Positions 32,528 to 36,905 of a DNA stretch of 36,905 bases are shown piece after piece. Numbering within the stretch: position 1 is the first letter of the stretch; every line of letters begins with the position of its first letter. Both the position numbers and the translations under genes were made by a program. The notes under the pieces are model-generated. The model was not told where the DNA came from and made no database searches. It saw only the letters and a list, made by a program, of their open reading frames with translations. Source of the DNA: an uncultured bacterium. Its GTDB lineage: Bacteria; Cyanobacteriota; Vampirovibrionia; Gastranaerophilales; Gastranaerophilaceae. The stretch is from the NCBI GenBank assembly GCA_949297715.1, contig CASFTJ010000016.1, positions 1 to 36,905 on the forward strand, given 5' to 3'.

Positions 32528-33700
32528 TTACTTAAGAATTTCTTCCTGTATTTCTTCTTTAATTTTTTCGGGTTTTGTACCTGCCTCCATTGCCCTTTTA
32601 CGTTTTCTTCTTCTCATTAAATCAACGAAGGCTTCTAAACGAGTTAAATATCCTGCTTTCCCGGTTTGTTCGTCCATAATTAAAGGTAATATAGGTATGT
32701 CACAATTCTCTCTCATTGCGGGAAATATATTCTGTGACATTATTTCAGGCATACAGGTGAACGGGCTTATGTGAATTATACCATCTATCCCTCTTTCATT
32801 TGCGTAAGCTACATCCGATACACATTCAAGTGCATCTCCGCCGATATCTCGCATTAAATAAGGTTGGGCAAGCCTGTTTGCTCTTTGTAGGTGCGTTTCG
32901 CCTTTTCTGAAGATTTTTGGAATTATTGCATCCTTTAAAAATCCGCTTACAGTAAGACTTTTTCTTGTCTCAACTCCCATTTTGCCCAATTCTTTCACTA
33001 TATCTTGGTTTGAAAATTTGTCGCAAACAAGATAAATCTCGCCTGTTATATCAACATTTAAAACTTCTTTTTTAGCATCATATTCAACTTTGTCCATCTC
33101 CGCAAAGGCAAGTTTTTTAGCTTTGTTAAGCTGGCGGGTGTTCATTGCTTCATCTACAATTTTTAAGGCTTTATTAAACTGCTTTTCTGCATCCCCGAAA
33201 TGTAGTTCCCTTGCTCTTAAATAAGATAATCTTGCCTGTAAGTCATCCAGCAAAAAAACTTTTCTTATCGCAAGAATTATCGCTCTTACAAATAAAACAG
33301 GATCATTTTTCCCTGAAATTTCTTTTAAAAAGTTATAAAATCCCTGAATTCCGTCATAAAGCTGTAACTCAATATAATTTGCGTGATATCCCAAATCATC
33401 AAGTGCATTGTTAATACATTTGCCGTATTCTCCAAGTCTGCAGCATCCGGGAGATGATATCATCGCAACATAATCCGCTCCGCCTTCTATAGCCTCAATA
33501 AAGTTGCCCATAATAAGCTTATAAGGAAGACAAATTGCTTCAGGTGAATATTTTGTCCCGAGAGAAAGTGTTCTTTTGCTTGTGTATGGCGGAATGAAAG
33601 GTTCTACCCCTATTTTTCTTAACGCTGCCGACCATGCTATATATATTGTTCCCATGTGTGGAAATGCTACTTTTATTTTTTTATTCTTTTTATCTGTCAA
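32528..33700 (-). CDS. 2-hydroxyacyl-CoA dehydratase activase-related protein (DUF2229-like)
   Basis: This 390-residue protein resembles the CoA-dehydratase/activase-related proteins often called predicted nucleotide-binding or CoA-protein activases. It starts KIKVAFPHMGTIYIAWSAAL and holds YSPEAICLPYKLIMGNFIEA, MISSPGCCRLGEYGKC and IHISPFTCMPEIM. The cysteines at CLPY, PGCCRLGEYGKC and FTCMPE are those expected to bind an iron-sulfur cluster. The ATPase partner that many homologues carry N-terminally is absent. The start is TTG, with AAAGG nine nt upstream. It follows gcvPB by 48 bp. The substrate is unknown. Confidence 0.78.
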   Translation of the reverse strand: MTDKKNKKIKVAFPHMGTIYIAWSAALRKIGVEPFIPPYTSKRTLSLGTKYSPEAICLPYKLIMGNFIEAIEGGADYVAMISSPGCCRLGEYGKCINNALDDLGYHANYIELQLYDGIQGFYNFLKEISGKNDPVLFVRAIILAIRKVFLLDDLQARLSYLRARELHFGDAEKQFNKALKIVDEAMNTRQLNKAKKLAFAEMDKVEYDAKKEVLNVDITGEIYLVCDKFSNQDIVKELGKMGVETRKSLTVSGFLKDAIIPKIFRKGETHLQRANRLAQPYLMRDIGGDALECVSDVAYANERGIDGIIHISPFTCMPEIMSQNIFPAMRENCDIPILPLIMDEQTGKAGYLTRLEAFVDLMRRRKRKRAMEAGTKPEKIKEEIQEEILK

Positions 33701-33748
33701 TTTAATATGCCTTTCATCTGTGTTTTATTATATATTTTTAAATTGAAT

Positions 33749-35173
33749 TTAATTTTTGAAACTTAAATCCGGATGTCTTGCTGCCATAGTTTCATCCACT
33801 CTTTTTACAGGTGTAGAATGAGGCGCTGATAGAAGTTTTTCAGGATTTGAATTTGCTTCTTCGTATATTTTAATCATTGTCTTAACAAATTCATCCAATC
33901 TTTCTTTCGTTTCGCTTTCTGTCGGCTCTATCATCATTGCTTCGTGAACTATCAACGGGAAATAAACCGTTGGCGGATGAGTGTTTTCATCCATTAATGC
34001 TTTTGCTGTATTTAAAGTTGAAACACCTGTTTTGTGTTTTAAATCTTCGCCTGAAAGTACAAATTCGTGTTTACAAATTGTGTCAAATGGAAGTGTGTAG
34101 TATTTCTTTAACTGTTCTTTCAGGTAATTCGCATTCAAAACTGCATTTTCGCTGGCTTCTTTAAGGTTTTTGCCCATCATAAGAATATATGCGTATGCCC
34201 TTACCAAAACTCCGAAGCTTCCGTAAAAGTCCCGAACATTCCCTATTGTGTGTTTTATGTTGTAGTTTCTGAAATATTTTTCTCCGGCAAAATCAATAAC
34301 GGGAGATGGTAAAAATTCTTTTAAATTTTCAACTACACCAACGGGACCTGCACCGGGGCCTCCGCCTCCGTGGGGTGTCGCAAAGGTTTTGTGAAGATTC
34401 AGGTGAACAACGTCAAACCCCATAAGTTTCGGATTTGTGTAACCCATTATCGCATTGAAATTCGCTCCGTCATAATAAAGAAGTGAACCGTTTTCATGCA
34501 TTATTTTTGAAATTTCAAGAACCTGTTCTTCAAAAATTCCTAAAGTATTAGGATTTGTCATCATTATAGCCGCAACTTCAGGGGTTAATACGGATTTTAA
34601 ATCTTCAATGTCTACTTGACCTTTTTCGTTGGATTTAACCTGTACGATTTCAAAGCCGCAAAGGGCTGCGCTGGCAGGGTTTGTACCGTGAGCGGAATCA
34701 GGTACTATTACTTTTTTTCTTATATCACCTTTAACTTCAAAATACTTCTTAATTATCATCATACCTGTCAATTCGCCGTGAGCTCCGGCTGCAGGTTGTA
34801 GAGTAAACGCATCCATGCCTGTTATTTTTTTTAGGGCTTCTTGAAGTTTGTACATTAATTCAAGCGCACCCTGGCAATCTTCATCGGGCTGCGAGGGGTG
34901 AAGGTTGGAAAATCCTTCAAGTGAAGCTAATAATTCGTTCACTTTAGGGTTATATTTCATTGTGCAGGAACCTAAAGGATAAAAACCTTTCTCAATACAA
35001 AAATTTCTGTCAGAAAGCTCTTTATAGTGTCTTAAGACTTCAAGTTCGCCTATATTGGGCAAACCGCAATCACCTGTGCGTAAAAACTTGTTTTCTATAA
35101 TATCTAAATCAGCCTTTTCGTCGGTTAATAATATCCCGTTTGTGTTGTTATTTTTCTCAAAAATGGTTTCCAT
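33749..35173 (-). CDS. gcvPB: Glycine dehydrogenase (decarboxylating) subunit 2
   Basis: This 474-residue PLP-binding half of the split P protein of the glycine cleavage system releases CO2 from glycine and passes the aminomethyl group to the H protein. PLP Lys262 lies in [55 protein letters not shown] and [10 protein letters not shown] are all typical. Length fits subunit 2 of the two-subunit form. The partner gcvPA and the T and H genes are not in the window. It starts 5 nt after the sigma-factor stop, so the two genes are coupled. Confidence 0.97.
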   Translation of the reverse strand: METIFEKNNNTNGILLTDEKADLDIIENKFLRTGDCGLPNIGELEVLRHYKELSDRNFCIEKGFYPLGSCTMKYNPKVNELLASLEGFSNLHPSQPDEDCQGALELMYKLQEALKKITGMDAFTLQPAAGAHGELTGMMIIKKYFEVKGDIRKKVIVPDSAHGTNPASAALCGFEIVQVKSNEKGQVDIEDLKSVLTPEVAAIMMTNPNTLGIFEEQVLEISKIMHENGSLLYYDGANFNAIMGYTNPKLMGFDVVHLNLHKTFATPHGGGGPGAGPVGVVENLKEFLPSPVIDFAGEKYFRNYNIKHTIGNVRDFYGSFGVLVRAYAYILMMGKNLKEASENAVLNANYLKEQLKKYYTLPFDTICKHEFVLSGEDLKHKTGVSTLNTAKALMDENTHPPTVYFPLIVHEAMMIEPTESETKERLDEFVKTMIKIYEEANSNPEKLLSAPHSTPVKRVDETMAARHPDLSFKN

Positions 35174-35178
35174 AAAAG

Positions 35179-35790
35179 TTAAATAATTCCCTGTTTTTTC
35201 AAATCTTTTTTTATTTTATCAAGCCCTGTCTGGATAATTCTTGAAATTCTTGACTGTGATATGTCAAACTCCTCGGATATTTCTCTAAGCTTTTTCTCTT
35301 TAAAAAATTTGTATTCTATAAGTTCTCTTTCTCTTGCAGGAAGCTTTTTCATTGATTCCAGAATATGTGCTTTAAGTTCTGCAAATTCTATTGATTCTTC
35401 CGGGGTTTTGTCTTCTGCCTTAATCTGTGTCGGCATATCGGCTTCCTGCATTTCATCTATTGATAAAATGGTTTTGTAAACTTCTAAACGAAGTTCTTGA
35501 GATTCTTCAGCTTCCTGCATTTGCTGCTTTTTGTTTTTAAGTGTGTACCATTTATACCTGCGTCTAACTTCATTACGAATCGCCCATTTTATTGCAGTGG
35601 AAAGGTAGGTGTTGTTGTAGTTTTCCGGAGAATTGTTCTTGAAAAGTACATAAAGAGTGTGATTCCCGATATTAATTAATTCCGGAAGCTCTATCAAATG
35701 CGAAACTGAAAATTTTTGATATTCAACCTTTGCAATTGTTTCGATTAAATTTTTGTAATCCCTGAGGTTAACCTTTTGTTCAGCTGTCAT
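35179..35790 (-). CDS. Sigma-70 family sigma factor (paralogue of the flagellar-linked one)
   Basis: This 203-residue protein has a region 2 ([22 protein letters not shown]), a linker, and a region 4 ([20 protein letters not shown], then [20 protein letters not shown]). It is clearly paralogous to the sigma coded at 16092 (same WAIRNE...RYKWY block). It is upstream of gcvPB with a 5-nt gap. AGGAT lies about 14 nt before the ATG, so initiation is weak or the start is uncertain. Target promoters are unknown. Confidence 0.87.
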   Translation of the reverse strand: MTAEQKVNLRDYKNLIETIAKVEYQKFSVSHLIELPELINIGNHTLYVLFKNNSPENYNNTYLSTAIKWAIRNEVRRRYKWYTLKNKKQQMQEAEESQELRLEVYKTILSIDEMQEADMPTQIKAEDKTPEESIEFAELKAHILESMKKLPARERELIEYKFFKEKKLREISEEFDISQSRISRIIQTGLDKIKKDLKKQGII

Positions 35791-35929
35791 AACTACAACA
35801 CTTTATCCTAAGAATCTGATTCCTGCAAATATAATACCAAAAAAAAATATAGATTACCAGATAATTTAAATTTCCTTAACATAATTATATATTGATTAAC
35901 ATTACAATGTATATCTATAGGAGAAAAAT

Positions 35930-36814
35930 ATGAAGGTTTTATTTTGCACAGACGGTTCCAAGATTAGTTATAATGCGCTCGGCAATTTTTCAATGTGGGC
36001 TGGAGATGCTATTATTGATGTTATTTGTGTAATTGATTGGAGTTTTTTGCCTGAAAACGTGAGGGTAGAGGCTTCGGGATTCAGCAATACGTGCGCAAAT
36101 ATTGCTGATGATATTCTTTTGTATACCAAAAATGAAATTGAAAATTTAGGGATGCTTTGCGGAGAAACTTTTAAATATTGCGGAAGTGCTGTTGAGAGTA
36201 TTTTAGAGCAGAGCGAAAAAGAGGATTATGATGTAATTCTTTTAGGTTCTCACGGGAAAAAGGGAATTCAAAAATGGCTCGGCTCCGTATCCAGAGAAAT
36301 TGCTTATGGGGAAAGGCTTACTACTTATATATCAAAGCAGGAAAATTCGGGGGTAAATATACTGTTTGCAACCGACGGAACTGACAGTGCAAATTTAGCG
36401 ATTACCAAAGCTCTTGAAAATTTAAATCTTGAAAATAAGCAAATATTTTTGTGTACGGTTAATGAAACTGCAGATATGTTGTTTTTAAACGGTAACCTTG
36501 ATTCTAATTGGATTATGTCAATTGAAGAAAAACAGCAAAATTTTTCGATGGAGGCTCTAAAGGATTTAAAAGAGAGGTTTAAACATAAAGGGCTTATGAC
36601 CGCAGAGGAAGTTGTTTTAAGCGGAAACCCCGCACAAAAAATTCTTGACTATGCTTCTGCGAAAAATATCGACCTTATTGTGACAGGAAGCCGCGGTAAA
36701 AATAAAATGCAAGATTTTCTACTTGGTTCTGTAAGTAAAAAAATTCTGGAAAACGCAAAATGTGACGTTTTAATAGTTAAAGACGACTTTAAACACAAGG
36801 AGAAACAAGAATAA
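35930..36814 (+). CDS. Tandem universal stress protein (UspA family)
   Basis: This 294-residue protein has two fused Usp domains, 1-140 and 142-285. Each opens with the strand and Asp (KVLFCTDGSK; NILFATDGTDS). The second carries a full ATP loop, GSRGKNKMQDFLLGSVS (G-2x-G-9x-G-S). The first has GSHGKKGIQKWLGSVS, one residue shorter, and lacks the usual final strand, so only the second domain may bind ATP well. These proteins respond to stress or energy state. AGGAG precedes the ATG in a 19-nt segment identical to that before the gene at 8403. It is divergent from the sigma-factor gene. Confidence 0.92.
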   Translation: MKVLFCTDGSKISYNALGNFSMWAGDAIIDVICVIDWSFLPENVRVEASGFSNTCANIADDILLYTKNEIENLGMLCGETFKYCGSAVESILEQSEKEDYDVILLGSHGKKGIQKWLGSVSREIAYGERLTTYISKQENSGVNILFATDGTDSANLAITKALENLNLENKQIFLCTVNETADMLFLNGNLDSNWIMSIEEKQQNFSMEALKDLKERFKHKGLMTAEEVVLSGNPAQKILDYASAKNIDLIVTGSRGKNKMQDFLLGSVSKKILENAKCDVLIVKDDFKHKEKQE

Positions 36815-36825
36815 TCAAATATCAT

Positions 36826-36905
36826 TTATGAGAAAATCTTGAAGCTTCTTTCAACGTTCTTTTCGATTACGCTCTTGATGCTGTCGTATTCTGTCTGAAG
36901 TGCAT
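36826..36905 (-). CDS. C-terminal end of an unknown protein (partial)
   Basis: An open frame enters from the right edge on the minus strand and ends with TAA at 36826-36828. The last 25 codons read ALQTEYDSIKSVIEKNVERS and then FKIFS. The start is outside the window. The sequence looks like an amphipathic helix. It is convergent with the stress-protein gene, and only 11 bp separate their stop codons. The frame is supported only by openness and codon style. Confidence 0.5.
   Translation of the reverse strand, partial: ALQTEYDSIKSVIEKNVERSFKIFS

Overview
The window looks like chromosome from a low-GC, Gram-negative-type (diderm) gut bacterium, most likely a non-photosynthetic cyanobacterial relative (Melainabacteria/Vampirovibrionia, Gastranaerophilales). 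The taxonomy is an inference. It rests on AT-rich DNA with strong AGGAGG-type ribosome binding sites, flagellar genes beside a PilT ATPase, an AsmA-like envelope protein, a three-domain NifU with NifS and no nitrogenase, and a mobile-element replication module resembling cyanobacterial plasmid (CyRepA1-type) replicases. No 16S gene or other decisive marker is present.

Region 1 (1 to about 5610) is one end of an integrated mobile element. It carries a small serine recombinase (+) next to 20-bp repeats with dyad symmetry. A leftward (-) series follows: an unknown zinc-ribbon protein, an excisionase-like protein, a TOPRIM/DUF3854 protein and a DUF927-like ATPase, closed by a strong terminator at 1031-1059. 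The element abuts a decayed tRNA-Glu whose T arm is missing and which is flanked by a tandem 10-bp repeat. The left end lies outside the window. Between the tRNA remnant and pilT are a minus-strand terminator with a possible small RNA, and two promoters for pilT.

Region 2 (6005-18318) is the motility region: pilT-recO-membrane protein, a secreted repeat protein whose ribosome binding site lies in a strong hairpin, fliJ-fliK-hook/rod gene, and on the other strand flhB with a FliA-like sigma factor. Among them sit a stand-alone TOPRIM protein, a protein with a possible papain-like Cys/His/Asn arrangement, and a UshA-type metallophosphatase without a Sec signal.

Region 3 (18364-36905) is mostly housekeeping: metF-deoC, an unusually long phosphohexomutase divergent from tandem plsC-type acyltransferases, nifU-nifS, a second repeat protein sharing its ~23-residue repeat with the one in region 2, a 1192-residue AsmA-like protein, miaA with a membrane protein, a 2-hydroxyacyl-CoA dehydratase activase-related protein, gcvPB with a second sigma factor, and a tandem universal stress protein. 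A partial minus-strand gene runs off the right edge.

The best candidates for something new are the ~23-residue exported repeat family, the split CyRepA1-like element at a collapsed tRNA-Glu, the structured leader at 8322-8400, and the possible non-Sec export of proteins coded among the flagellar genes.
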